Shown here: one piece after another, positions 1-9,340 of the stretch | How positions within the stretch are numbered: the stretch's first letter is position 1 | Layout of the letters: each line of letters begins with the position of its first letter | Source: Crotophaga sulcirostris | Taxonomy: Eukaryota > Chordata > Aves > Cuculiformes > Crotophagidae | Length of the DNA stretch: 64,000 bases | Direction: 5' to 3' | Assembly: GCA_013397455.1 (NCBI GenBank) | Contig: VYZB01000124.1 | Coordinates: 1,465,199 to 1,529,198 of the forward strand | Notes under the pieces: generated by a model | Database searches by the model: none | Told to the model about the DNA's origin: nothing | What the model saw: the letters and a program-made list of their open reading frames with translations, nothing else | Translations under genes and position numbers: made by a program

Positions 1-83
1 AAAAAAAAAAATCCCCCCTGATGATGATGAATACATTGGAAAGTTTTTTTGGCCCTGGTGAGGGTGTCAGATTGAATGCTCTG

Positions 84-95
84 TGCGCATGTGCG
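84..95. promoter_or_regulatory. NRF1-like palindromic site
   Basis: TGCGCATGTGCG differs by one base from the NRF1 consensus palindrome TGCGCATGCGC. NRF1 sites typically lie close to start sites of CpG-island promoters, which matches a position ~100 bp upstream of the PRDM16 ATG. Binding is inferred from the motif only. Confidence 0.4.
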
Positions 96-113
96 AAGGT
101 GTCCAAACTGACA

Positions 114-128
114 ATGCTTGGGAGATGA
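114..128 (+). other. Short upstream ORF (4 codons + stop)
   Basis: ATG CTT GGG AGA TGA is a complete minimal ORF 75 bases before the PRDM16 ATG. Its stop codon overlaps the next upstream ATG (125-127), so a ribosome terminating here sits on the second upstream start. It matters only if the transcript begins upstream of base 114, which is unproven. Confidence 0.35.
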
Positions 129-225
129 AGATAGTGTGTAGCTGCTTCGGGGCTCCGGGAGGAGGAGAGGGATCCGCGCGCCGGCACCATGAGATCCAAG
201 GCGCGGGCGAGAAAACTGCCCAAAA
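125..225 (+). other. Upstream ORF overlapping the PRDM16 start codon
   Basis: An ATG at 125 (G at -3, acceptable context) opens a frame that passes straight through the PRDM16 ATG in another frame: codon 188-190 (CAT) contains the A and T of the main ATG. It stays open to the exon end at 225. If the intron were retained it would stop at 227-229. If exon 2 starts with GTGA, as I recall for mammalian PRDM16, the spliced reading would stop immediately after the junction. An overlapping upstream ORF of this kind would be expected to lower translation from the main start. Existence of the ORF is seen; use is inference. Confidence 0.4.
189..225 (+). CDS. PRDM16: PRDM16, first coding exon (partial gene)
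   Basis: PRDM16 is a nuclear PR/SET-domain, multi-zinc-finger transcription regulator with lysine-methyltransferase activity reported for the PR region. It controls brown/beige fat fate, haematopoietic and neural stem cells, and craniofacial and cardiac development. The exon encodes MRSKARARKLPK and one base of a split codon (phase 1), then meets a GTAGGT donor. Mammalian PRDM16 starts MRSKARARKLAK followed by Ser. The paralogue MECOM (MDS1 start) has Gly at residue 5 and Thr at residue 12, so Ala5 and Lys12 favour PRDM16. If the next exon starts with GT, the split codon A|GT gives the expected Ser13. Residue 11 is Pro (CCC) instead of Ala (GCC), a one-base difference. The start has A at -3. 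The basic N-terminal peptide is all that lies in this window; the PR domain, zinc fingers, and CtBP-binding motifs are in later exons outside it. Confidence 0.88.
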
Positions 226-231
226 GTAGGT
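226..231 (+). other. PRDM16: 5' splice site of PRDM16 intron 1
   Basis: AAAA|GTAGGT is a good U2-type donor and leaves exon phase 1, the phase expected for this family. A second GT at 231-232 (preceded by AGG) would leave a different phase and is less likely. Continuing to read codons past 225 quickly leaves any resemblance to PRDM16 and enters GC-rich low-complexity sequence, supporting the exon end here. Confidence 0.85.
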
Positions 232-440
232 GCCCTCCTCTGCCCTCCTCTGCCTTCGCTCCGCGCCGCGGGGCCGCGGCTTTGCGCGCGCTTGGCGCGG
301 GGTTTGCGCGGGGGTCGCAGCCCCTTCTCCAGGCGGTGCCCTCGCCCCGCGGGTCCCCCCGCGCTGCTCCGCGCTCGGGCAGGGCGGCCGCGGGGGGGAA
401 GCGAAAGTTTAGCTGGAAGTTGACGAAAGGGGATAGCAAC

Positions 441-465
441 TTTTTTTTTTTTTTTTTTTTTTTTT
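441..465 (+). repeat. Poly-T tract (25 bases)
   Basis: An uninterrupted run of 25 T, about 215 bp into the intron and within the CpG island. It is long enough to be length-polymorphic and prone to sequencing error. It causes an apparent poly-Phe end to a spurious reading frame. Confidence 0.9.
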
Positions 466-1878
466 ATTGAGTCGTTCCAAGTCTTGTGAAATAATATTCC
501 TGGTTTTTGAAATAGTGGGCGCTAGAGGTCTGCGTTTGGCATCTGCTGGGAGAGCCGGGGAGAGTCAGCCCTGGGAGGAGGGGGGGGGGGGAAGGAAAGA
601 AACCCTTCTGGTCTCGGGAACAATTATCGAGGAGAGGGAAGGAAGAGAATTTGTAGCAAAAGGAAAAAAAAAAAAAAATAATGGATCCGCTCGCAGTGAG
701 GGGCTTCTGGATTCGCAGGTCCAGAGGGAAGATCCTGGAGGCAGCTCGGGTGTCCCAGCTGGGGGTTAAGGAGGGCTGGGGGAGGGGAGCGTGGGGGGAG
801 TGTCTTTAATTTTTAATTTTTTAAAATTTACTTGGGGGGTGGAATTGCAGCTCCCGCGTCCCGCGCAGCTCTTTCCTCCGTCTGCCACCGGACCATTTCC
901 CTTTCTTTCTTTCCAATCGTTTTTAGACTGGATTTTTCAGAGGAGGGGAGAGAGTGGTTTTGCAGGGAAGAGCGGGGCTGGTTTTTTTTTTGCCCCCGCT
1001 TTGTGGAGCGCAGCTGCGGGGGCTCCGTCCCTTTCCTCGCGGCTGCGCTGGGCGCTTCCCTCTCCTTGCTGTCACCATCCCTGCTGCTGTTGTTAATAAC
1101 ACGGCTAATGCTATCGCTGTTATTATTAATTTAGTTTCTGTTTCGCTCCGGCTCGGTGCAAAACGCGCTCTGCGGAGCGGCCGAAGTTGCGCGGCCCCGC
1201 CGGGGGCTCTGCCGGGGGCTCCGCAGCAGCTCCGGGCTCGCCGCGCTCCCTTTTCCCAGGGAGATTTTCGGGAGGAGGAGGCGGCGCGGGGTCCCTGTCC
1301 CGCAAAGCCCGCTGCGGGGGCCGTCCCGGGCTCAGCTTCATTCCAGCTGCCGAGGGGTTCGTTTTGTGATCCCAGCGGGGTTTGCGGGAGCTCCCGCAGC
1401 TCCCCCGGGGTCTCTCGGCGCTGCGGGTCCCCCCGCCCGGCTCTGCCCAAAGCCCCGCTTTTCCTGCCCAGTTTGCGGGCGCCGCGTTTGTTTCCGCAGC
1501 CTCCCAACCCCGCCAGGGCCCCTGGGTTTTTACCTTGCGGCGGCCACGCTCCGCACCGCGCCGGGACGGCTCCCCAGCTGGGCAGGCAGCCCCGCACAGC
1601 CCCGCACGGCCCCGCCAGCCGCAGCGCTGCGCACCAGCCCGGCTCCGGGCGGGGGAGGCTCCACAGGGACCACAGCCCCTCGCCGCCGTGCAATTTGGAA
1701 TTTTCTCTTTCAATTAATTGGGGTATATAATTTTTTTTTCAATAAGCACACGCTTTAAACACCCCTGTTCAAGTAATAACTTTTTTTGAAAGTCAGCACT
1801 TATTGTTTTAAGTTGTTAAGAGTGATTTTCAGAGCTCTCTTGGCCGTGAAAGCCAGCTTGAATAGAGTGGAATATTTA

Positions 1879-1951
1879 TTTTCCTTTTGTTTTTCCTTTT
1901 TCCTTCCTTCCTTCTTTCTTTTTTTTTCTTTTATTTTTTTTTCCTTCTTCT
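1879..1951 (+). repeat. T/C-rich pyrimidine tract
   Basis: Nearly pure pyrimidine sequence with CCTT-type microsatellite character (CCTTCCTTCCTTCTTTC) and only occasional purines. It separates the GC-rich island core from the minisatellite that follows. Confidence 0.8.
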
Positions 1952-1961
1952 GCAAAAGGCA

Positions 1962-2165
1962 TCGGGTTTTTACAAATGCGAGCCCGGCTGTGTAACGCGG
2001 GGACTGGGATTTACAGATGTGAGCCTGGGTGTGCAATGTAGGGGATGGAGTTACAGATGTGAGCTCGAGTGTGCAACACAGAGGCTGGGTTTTAAAGGTG
2101 TGTGCGGTGCAGGGGCCAGGATTTACAGATGTGAGGCAGGGTTTTGCAGATGTGTGGCAGCCCCG
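1962..2165 (+). repeat. Degenerate ~40-bp minisatellite (about 5 copies)
   Basis: The core ACAGATGTGAG or close variants recurs at about 1972, 2013, 2053, 2094 (degenerate) and 2125, with spacings of 41, 40, 41 and 31 bases. Each core is followed by a G-rich stretch and GTGCAA-type sequence. Copies have diverged substantially, so the array is old or not under homogenisation. It lies on the edge of the CpG island. Confidence 0.75.
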
Positions 2166-3700
2166 CACGCCGGCCCAGCCTCTCCCCGTGAGCTCGGTAG
2201 CGGTCACTCAGCTCCTGCAGCCCCAGGACTGAGAGCTTTTCGGAGCCTGGGCATCCCCAGTGCCAGGGGGATGAGGTGGGAGCCCCGTGCCTGGCACCAG
2301 CCCCTTCCCTGCAGCCCGAGGAGCTGCGGGTCCGAGCTAACGCGAGCTGGAAGTGTGTGCGGGAGAGGCTGAGCCCTGATTAAAATCAGGTGTTTAATAC
2401 AATACAAGGCCCAACGGTTTATGGGGTTTCAGCTGAGGATTTTTTAGGGATCACAGTTCAAAACAGTAGTCCAAAGCTAAGGTTTCAATATCCCAGGAGT
2501 ATTTATTTGCAAAACAGATTAAACACGGACAGGAGTGTGCGGATCTTGCTGTATTTACACCGGCGAGGCGGTTCCCGCACGGGATCCCTCCCGTCCCTTC
2601 CCAGGCGAACTCTCCAGCCTCCTCCAGCCTCCCTGGAGTTATTAATCCCGGGGAAAAGCGGGCGAGGGGCGCGGGGCAGCAGCGCACGGTGCCTTGAAAC
2701 CCACGATCTCCTGTAGAATTTCATTTCATTGGACAATATTTTAAGCAGATGTGAGGCTCCCCCGGGAATTCGGCTCTGTTACCTGGCTTGGGAGGGGGAT
2801 GAACGCGTGTGTGCGCGCCGGGGAGAGTGAGATTCTGGGGAATTCTAATCCGGTTCGCCAGGAGAAAGGCAGGTACCGGAGCAGCCCGAGACGGGAATCG
2901 TTTTCTCTGGCTTTGTCGCTCACCTCCGCGGTGGGAATCTTTAGGAATGGTTGTAAATCCAAGATTTTGGAGGGGAGGAGCGGGGAGCCGAGCCCCGTGC
3001 ATCCCTCGCCCCCCGGCTTCTGGCTCCATCAGGGACCCCGGGAAGCGGCGGGGGCAGGGGCAGGCCCCGCTCTGCCCCATCCTCAGCGAGAAAATAAAAC
3101 CTTAGCGGGGAGGGAAAAGGTTCACAGGAGCTGACGGGATGCTCTCGAGTGAGGAGAAGGTGGAGAGGCGGCAAATGGATGAGCCGGGCGCTCCGCGTTT
3201 AAAGCGAATTCGTTCCCTTTCGAAATCTCTGAATTCCGTTCGCAAAGCACAAGCATCGCTGCACCCCGCACACGGGTGGGGCTGCGCGGGGTCTCGGCTT
3301 CGGAGCATTCGTGCCGGGACACGGCGGGCAGCAATTCCACGGTCCCGCGGGGTTTTCGTTATTGGGAATATGAGAAAGTCAAAGTTTGGAGCCTGAGCCT
3401 CCCGGCCAGGCTGGGCTGAGGGGGAAAGGGCTGCGAGCCCCGCACTTCCCACCCGCGTCCCCGAGCCCCCTGCCCCGGCTGAGGCTCGGAAGGGCCCGGG
3501 CTCCCTGCTCGCTCCTTGTTTTGCACCGGAGGCTGCGGAGACGCAAAGCGGAGCGGAGCGGCAGCAGCCCGGGTCCCGCTTCTCGCCGTGCTGCCACACG
3601 GAGAGGGGAAGGCACGGCTGCTTCGGCCCTCTGGGCTTTTTACATCTCCGAGTGTGTCAGCTCCTCTGCCCTGTGCCCACCCTGAGCCCCGGGAGCCGAG
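2166..3700. other. GC-rich intronic sequence, no discrete element
   Basis: CpG-island continuation. An AT-rich insert at about 2380-2540 separates two GC-rich parts. No repeats, exons or strong motif clusters were recognised. Confidence 0.5.
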
Positions 3701-3778
3701 CTGGCAATGGGATCCCCGACCCCTCAGCTCGCTGGGAAACGGAGAAACGGATCCCGGGAAGCCGGGAGAAATAGAGGA

Positions 3779-3820
3779 GCCGGGAAAGGCAGGGGAGATG
3801 CCGGGAAAGGTAGGGAGCAG
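3779..3820 (+). repeat. 21-bp tandem duplication
   Basis: Two adjacent 21-base units both starting GCCGGGAAAGG (3779-3799 and 3800-3820), with a more diverged GCCGGGAGAAA unit just before at about 3762. This is a small GC-rich tandem expansion at the distal edge of the CpG island. Confidence 0.6.
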
Positions 3821-3900
3821 CCCCGGATCCCTTCAATTAGGCAATTAGGGATGCCGGGCAGGGAAAGTGGGGGGAGGCTGATCCGCTAATTAAGGTGATG

Positions 3901-5123
3901 TGTAATTAGCGCTTCAACAAAAATTACCCGGGATTTAAGATCAGTTTAGTCTTAAAAAAAATAAATAAAAATCCCAGTTGTACCAATATAATTTACCAGC
4001 TCCCCTGCCCTCCCTGCCTGATTTATTTGCAGTTGTTCCCTCTGCACTGTCTCAAAGCGCTTCCTTCTCCCTTGTCCTGGGAAGAAACTTGGCAAACGAG
4101 GGGAGGAGGCTAAGGGGGTTATTTGATGTGGAAGGCTGTTTGAACTCACCTGCAGACAAGCAGGGTTAAGGTGCCAAAGTGCTGAAGGTGAAGATGCAGT
4201 AACTGGGGGCTGAATTTTGGCCTGGGGTAAAGCCAAGCGGGTGGGTGTCCGTGCAGTTGGTGTGTGAAGCGCGCGTGGTGTTGGATCCACGTGTGTTTGC
4301 ATCACAGGGCGTTTGCGTGCGCACATATCAGTGTGAGTGTGCAAAGCGCAGCGAAGGCTGCTGCCTCGTTCCAGTGTCACGCAATTCCCGTGTCCTGGAA
4401 AAACACTGCACAGATGCGAGAGCTGTCCGTGATGCGTTCCTTGAACTGACAATGCACGTGCAAAGGTTTTAAACGTAATAAAATTGCAGGTGCTGTGTGG
4501 TCACAAACCAGTAGGTTCTGTGCAGAAATTGAAAGTGGTATTTTAAAAACTCTGTTCAACAACAAATAAAGCCGCTGTCCTATTTTTAGGCTTTGTATTG
4601 GAACTGCAGTGTAAGATCGCGTTCAGCAAATTAGGTCTTTTGATAAGCTAAGGGGAAAAAATGAAAACAAGCCTGTTTCTGATGGTTGCTGTTAAAAATA
4701 GCTGATAAATACACTGAGGTCAGGAAGAGCAAAGAAAGCTCTTCTATTCCCTGCACAGGCAGACACCGTCCTGCGTTCGGTCAGTAAAATAAGGCTGTGA
4801 AATGGGCAGGAACTGTTGGACGGGAGAAAGCCAAGCGTACCTGGGACACACGAAATCTCCGCTCGCTCCTGGGCAGAACGCGATGCAGGAGCTCTGGGGT
4901 TTCACAGCACAGGAACAGAGTAATTCATGGCTGGGGCTCACTGTAATGATACCCCGGCTCCTTGCTCGGATGCGAGCGTTCCGGCGCTAAAGGAATGCTC
5001 CAGCCTGCCCGCTGCACCTGCCCGCGCCGCGCACGCCGCCGCAATGTCAGCCCCAGCACCTGAAGTGAGTGACAAGGGAAGCTTCTGTTGGAGAGGGAAA
5101 TAGCCTTGTGCGGCGTGGCTGCG
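3901..5123. other. Intronic single-copy sequence
   Basis: The CpG island fades here. The stretch 4240-4460 is rich in GTGTG and GCGC steps but is not a clean microsatellite. No transposon or exon was recognised. Confidence 0.5.
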
Positions 5124-5304
5124 CTCATTAATGTTTGCAAACCACCCTGAGATTCTCAGAAGGAAAGGCCCTATTGAGAGACAAGTATTATTATTGTTAT
5201 TATGGCTATGGTTATTGTAGCGTATATATTTTATAAAAGCTCTGTGCTATTTAATGCAGTGCTTCAAAGACAAAGGCCGTGAGAGGTTTGCAAACATTAA
5301 TGAG
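5124..5304. repeat. Perfect 20-bp inverted repeat with forkhead-type motifs
   Basis: CTCATTAATGTTTGCAAACC at 5124-5143 is matched exactly, in reverse complement, at 5285-5304. The spacer is 141 bp and includes an AT-rich TTATTATT stretch. Each arm contains TGTTTGC/GCAAACA (forkhead-like), the palindrome GTTTGCAAAC and a homeobox-type ATTAAT. The arms match no transposon terminus I recognise. Confidence 0.8.
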
Positions 5305-5526
5305 GGAAGGCTCGGTAGCCACCCTGACGGTGGCAAACGTGTCGTTAGTTCCAGGGTGAGCGCTGGGGAGCGGAGGCAGCGTGTGAGGACGTGCCGGAGG
5401 ATCCCTGTCGGCTCCTGGTGACAGGATCAGGGAAAGAGCCCACATTTTTCAGACTCACTTTTACCCTTCTAACTGTAAAATTTGCACCCTCTCTGTTTGT
5501 TATATATTTTTTCTTCCCTGTTGCAG

Positions 5527-5644
5527 TAAACTTCTGGTGGGAGAAATTGTTTACTGTTAGAAAAATCCAGCTTTCCAGCCCAGGCCTCTTCCGTGGTGCA
5601 GGGCTGGTGGCGTTTGAGCCTGTGTCTGCTCCCTGTGGGCCAGG
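5527..5644 (+). other. Possible cryptic or alternative exon (low confidence)
   Basis: A strong acceptor-like sequence (long T/C tract then TTGCAG ending at 5526) is followed 118 bp later by AGG|GTGAGC, a good donor-like sequence at 5645. The enclosed 118 nt is not a multiple of three and, read in the frame that would follow exon 1, I cannot show a meaningful peptide. It may be pseudo-splice sites, which are common in long introns. Confidence 0.15.
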
Positions 5645-7060
5645 GTGAGCTCTTGCTTTGTTTCCACGATTTGATGACTCTCCCTCTATTACTGGATATG
5701 TTTATTTTTTTCCCAGTTAGAGATTATTTAAATGTTAAACTCATGCAATTCCGAATGCTAACTGGAAGGATCAAAATCTGAGCTGAATAATGATTTTCTC
5801 ATGCTTATTTCCCACAAAGTATTTTTAATCCTGCAGGGGTAAATAACCAGCATATCAGTAAATACGTATCCACACGCTGTCCAGCCGCAGCTCAGAACGA
5901 AGACATCGAAAGGATGTGTGCAAACACATTTGTTTCCACTCTCTGGGTAACAGCCTGTTGATATGTTGGTACTCCACAGCATTCCACCCCCCAAAACTAC
6001 CGCTGGGTTTTCTGATCCTAAATATGCCCTTTTTTTTTCGGGAGGAATTTCAGGTCAGGGATGTCGTAGTGGAAAAGATCTATGACCTTATTATTTCTTT
6101 TATTTTCTTAATGGATTTTCATGCATCACCGCTACCTACTCACGGGCTGTTTATTTTTATTTTTATTGCAGTAGGTTGTGCGTTCTGTAGCGTCCAAATC
6201 TGTAACAGAGTGTCCCTGTCCCAGAGAGTTTTTTTCCTTCCTGTCGTTCCTTGAATGATGTGACCCTCTCTGCTAATAAAATTGAAATATGACTTTTAAC
6301 CTTGGAATAAGTGTACTACTTCGTGCTTCTGAATGCTCAGACCCTGAATAAGCAGCTTGCTTTTTTGTGTGTGTATGTGATTGGGAAGAATTTTCCCTGC
6401 AGTGAGGGTCACGATGTGTGCTTAGGTAGGTAGGGCTGGAATCTGAGCTCCTTTTCCATGGAGTAAAGTGCTTCTCTGTGCAAAGGTATCGCTTTGTAGT
6501 CGCCCTGTTCAGCAGTGCTTGAAGTGCGGGACAGTAGGAGGAAGGAAAGTGTCTGTGTGGAGCTTTCATCACGTAGCCCCAAAGATGTGCTTTGCTCAAA
6601 TTTATTACAGAAAGGTACTGAGGCTTTTTTTTTTTTTTTTTCACCACTGAACCCACTTTTGTTCTGCAAACAAGGCCACTGGTTCTCTCAGGAAGACATT
6701 TTCCAGCTGAAAATGGACTGAGACAGCCAAATTATTTCCAGTAGGCCACAGAATAATGCTTCTATCATGGTAAATCTTTGTCCCCGTTTTGCTGGTGTGG
6801 AAAGACTTCATCTTCTCTTAACCATTCGCTTTTTATAACGTGATGGACAGAGCTGGGGGAGGCTGGACCACAGCGCTCCAGAAAGAAGTGACTGCACAAG
6901 CACTTGGGGTGAAATGTCAGCCCAAAATAAACTGGGTGGTGATTTATTTTTGTCTCGATAGTTTTATGTCTTTCAGGTGTTTTCCTTTAAGGTAATATTC
7001 TGATGTGGTAGGGTTTTTGCTGCTCTGTTGTTTTTGGCTTGCAAACTCTCTCAGCAGAGC
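5645..7060. other. Intronic single-copy AT-rich sequence
   Basis: AT-rich with several T runs (6021-6030, 6625-6641) and an acceptor-like TTTTATTGCAG near 6171. No transposon, RNA gene or exon recognised. Confidence 0.5.
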
Positions 7061-7640
7061 TATGAGACACAATGCCCCGGCGTCAGTTATTGGGATCAAT
7101 TTAGCCATCATTACTAGATAACGCTGTCAGCCCGTTTGAGATACATATTTGTTTAATAGTTAATGTTCTGTACAAAATACAGAGGGTGGGGAGAAGTCAA
7201 ACTGCAGTGAATGCTCTGCTTATTTTATATCCACTATAACTATTTTTGTCCATGAAAATTGGCTTAATTATATCAATGGAATGTTTCTTTTTCAATTCTG
7301 TGTGCAATTAGTCCATCTTGCTGCCTGCAATTTATTTTAATAAAAAAATAAACCAGTGGCGTGTTCAGTTCCTCATCCCCTGGGGACAAATGCGATTGGT
7401 GTGTTTAATTTCATTAACTACAATGCGGCCTACTGGAAAAATGTATAAAATCAGCTTTATACAGCTTAAACACTGGCATTTGAAACAAATCATTACTGCA
7501 TTAGCTGTCACACTGGTAATTCTAGAATCCAAGACAAAAATATTATAGCTGTTTTTATAACCCTCCGCAAATACACTGTTAAAATAATTTGTAATCATTT
7601 TTTAAACATGCCCTGATGTTTTTAGTTAAAATATCTTATC
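7060..7640. promoter_or_regulatory. Candidate conserved non-coding element A
   Basis: About 580 bp of AT-rich, non-repetitive sequence with many homeobox-type cores (TTAATTATATCAATGG near 7264, CATTACTGCATTAGCTGTC near 7491, TTTCATTAAC near 7409) and no CpG or microsatellite character. This texture is typical of vertebrate developmental enhancers, but conservation could not be measured. Confidence 0.35.
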
Positions 7641-8945
7641 ACCACCAAAGAAGGGTGGCTATTCATTATGGCATGTGTTTTATTGAATGATTCATAGGTT
7701 GCTTCCCCCCTAGAAAATCCACGCCTGTCTGCCCGAAGCGCCCCGGTTTGAAGATGGGCTGTTAGCACTGAGCGAAACGCGCTGGGGTATTTTTTCATCT
7801 GAATTTGAACCAGTTTGCAAGCCTTGCTTTTGGAAAGGCGAGTGCAAGGAGCAGTTTTTCCTAGCAGTGCAGATTAAGAACACTAAGAAATTCAGCATCG
7901 CTTCAAATACCACCCCCTCCTTCCACCAGCTTTTCTTTCCTGGCTAGCCGGCGTGCAACATCTTCCCCAAGTAGTTTGGGGTGTTTCTGTGGTCTCCTGG
8001 GGGCGGGAGGGAAAGAGGGAGGGGGTGTGCATCCCTCTCCCAGTACGGTCCTGGAAACAGGTTTCTGCTGTGGTCCCGTGAGGTTGCAGAAAGGGGTGAA
8101 TCCAGCAATGCAGGGGCTCGGTGGGGCTTCAGCCCAACCAGGGGAGCAGAACTTGGCAATTAGTTCACAGCTGTATTTCCTGCACTTCATCAGACAAGGT
8201 ATTTTTAGGATACCACAATGTAGCCACAAAACTCTTCTTTGTCGTTTTTATTAATGCGTGTGTTTCATATATAAATATTGGTTTGAGATGCGTGTGTGAT
8301 CAGTGAACAGTGCTGAGCAGGGCACGGGTGCTTAATTCTTGTCTGAAAACTGAGGTGAAACTGGCAAAATTCAGGATTTTTTTTTAAATGAAAGACCAGA
8401 TCCTCAAGTCATGTACATCAGTATCAACATCAATGAAACTAATTTTCACCATCTGAGGACATGACCCAAGAGATTTTGTGCGTATGTGCATAAAATACAC
8501 AAATATTGCTACAGAACTGCTTGAAGGGGATTCACTTTTAGAATCTGCAGATCAATATCTGATGGAGAAATGGAGCTTGGGATTTTTTTTTCCTTAACTT
8601 ATGGACTGATCAATTGTATAACCTCAGCATATTTGAGAGAAATTGCCATTTTCTGAAGTGGCAGGAACACCCTTTCCAAAGAAGCAACACCTAGAAGATG
8701 GGCCACGCTGGACAGGAGCCATCCGTTCCCTTGCACGCATCGTGCTTTGATTTTTTTTTTTTTTCCCCTTTTCCTCTGCTGTCATAAACAGTAGTTAATT
8801 TTCTTTTCCGTATCTTTAACTTTATAGCAGCGGTGGTTTGGTAGAAGTGATATCGAGTTATTGTTTTATTGGTATCAGAGGGAAAGAAAAACATCAACTC
8901 TATTTCCTACTTGATATAAAATCACTTCAGGGGGACTAAAGAAGC
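7641..8945. other. Intronic single-copy sequence
   Basis: Mixed composition with T runs at 8378-8385 and 8751-8764. I recognise no transposon, exon or RNA gene. Confidence 0.5.
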
Positions 8946-9340
8946 TCAGTGCGGTTTCCCTCGCGGGCCGAGGAAGAGCCTGGGTGTGGAGGAAGGCGGA
9001 GGCAGCGGCAGTGATCCGCGTCGCAAGGGTGGGGATGGGCCCACGGCTGTGTTTGTGCTCCTGGGTGGAAGGGGCAGAAGGAGGCTCTTCCCTCTGTGCC
9101 CTGGGAGCAGCTTTACCTGGGTTTTAGGCGCAGGCCGGGGCCCAGCCCTCGGCGCGCCGGCGGGTTATATTTAGCCCCTGTATTTGCTCTCCCAGCCCCG
9201 GCATTATCGTGCTCCGAGCCTGCGATGCCTTGGCTGTAAGGAAAAATGGAAAGTTGGATGGGAAGTTTTGCTCAGAACATGGAAAAGTTGTGGCGCTGCG
9301 CCGCAGCGGAACGGGGGTGGGGTTATTGTAACAAAAAACA
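8946..9340. promoter_or_regulatory. Small intronic GC/CpG patch with MEF2-type site
   Basis: A local rise in CpG (CTCGCGGGCCGAGG near 8960, GGCGCGCC at 9151-9158) surrounded by AT-rich intron. Immediately after the GCGC core, TTATATTTAG at 9165-9174 fits the MEF2 consensus YTAWWWWTAR and is also TATA-like. It could be an intronic enhancer or a minor alternative promoter. The evidence is compositional only. Confidence 0.3.

Larger units (their letters stand above)
1..188 (+). promoter_or_regulatory. PRDM16: PRDM16 proximal promoter / 5' leader region
   Basis: This is the 188 bases immediately upstream of the PRDM16 start codon. The stretch opens with an 11-base A run and a short TGA-repeat, then becomes purine- and CpG-rich close to the ATG. 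I see no TATA box at a suitable distance, which fits a CpG-island promoter. An NRF1-like palindrome lies at 84-95 and two upstream ATGs at 114 and 125. The transcription start cannot be placed from sequence alone, so the split between promoter and untranslated leader is unknown. The assignment rests on position next to exon 1. Confidence 0.6.
150..3900. promoter_or_regulatory. PRDM16: CpG island spanning promoter, exon 1 and start of intron 1
   Basis: CpG dinucleotides are frequent from about 150, very dense at 180-400 and 1000-1650, and again at 2540-3870, with lower-density interruptions (420-960 and 1700-1990). This is typical of a broad island over a developmental regulator. The extreme GC content produces long chance ORFs on both strands (about 920-1760). 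These change frame and composition together and show no recognisable domain. Confidence 0.75.

Noticed and set aside
189..225. MECOM (MDS1) first exon instead of PRDM16
   Set aside because: Residue 5 is Ala and residue 12 is Lys, as in PRDM16. MECOM has Gly5 and Thr12 by my recollection.
189..470. Continuation of the PRDM16 frame past base 225 as a 93-residue protein
   Set aside because: Similarity to PRDM16 ends at the GTAGGT donor and the frame then runs through GC-rich intron into the poly-T tract (poly-Phe).
923..1758. Long overlapping ORFs on both strands (up to 258 codons)
   Set aside because: They lie in the most GC-rich part of the CpG island, where stops are rare in every frame. 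Products are Pro/Arg/Ala/Gly-rich with no domain, and several frames are open at once.
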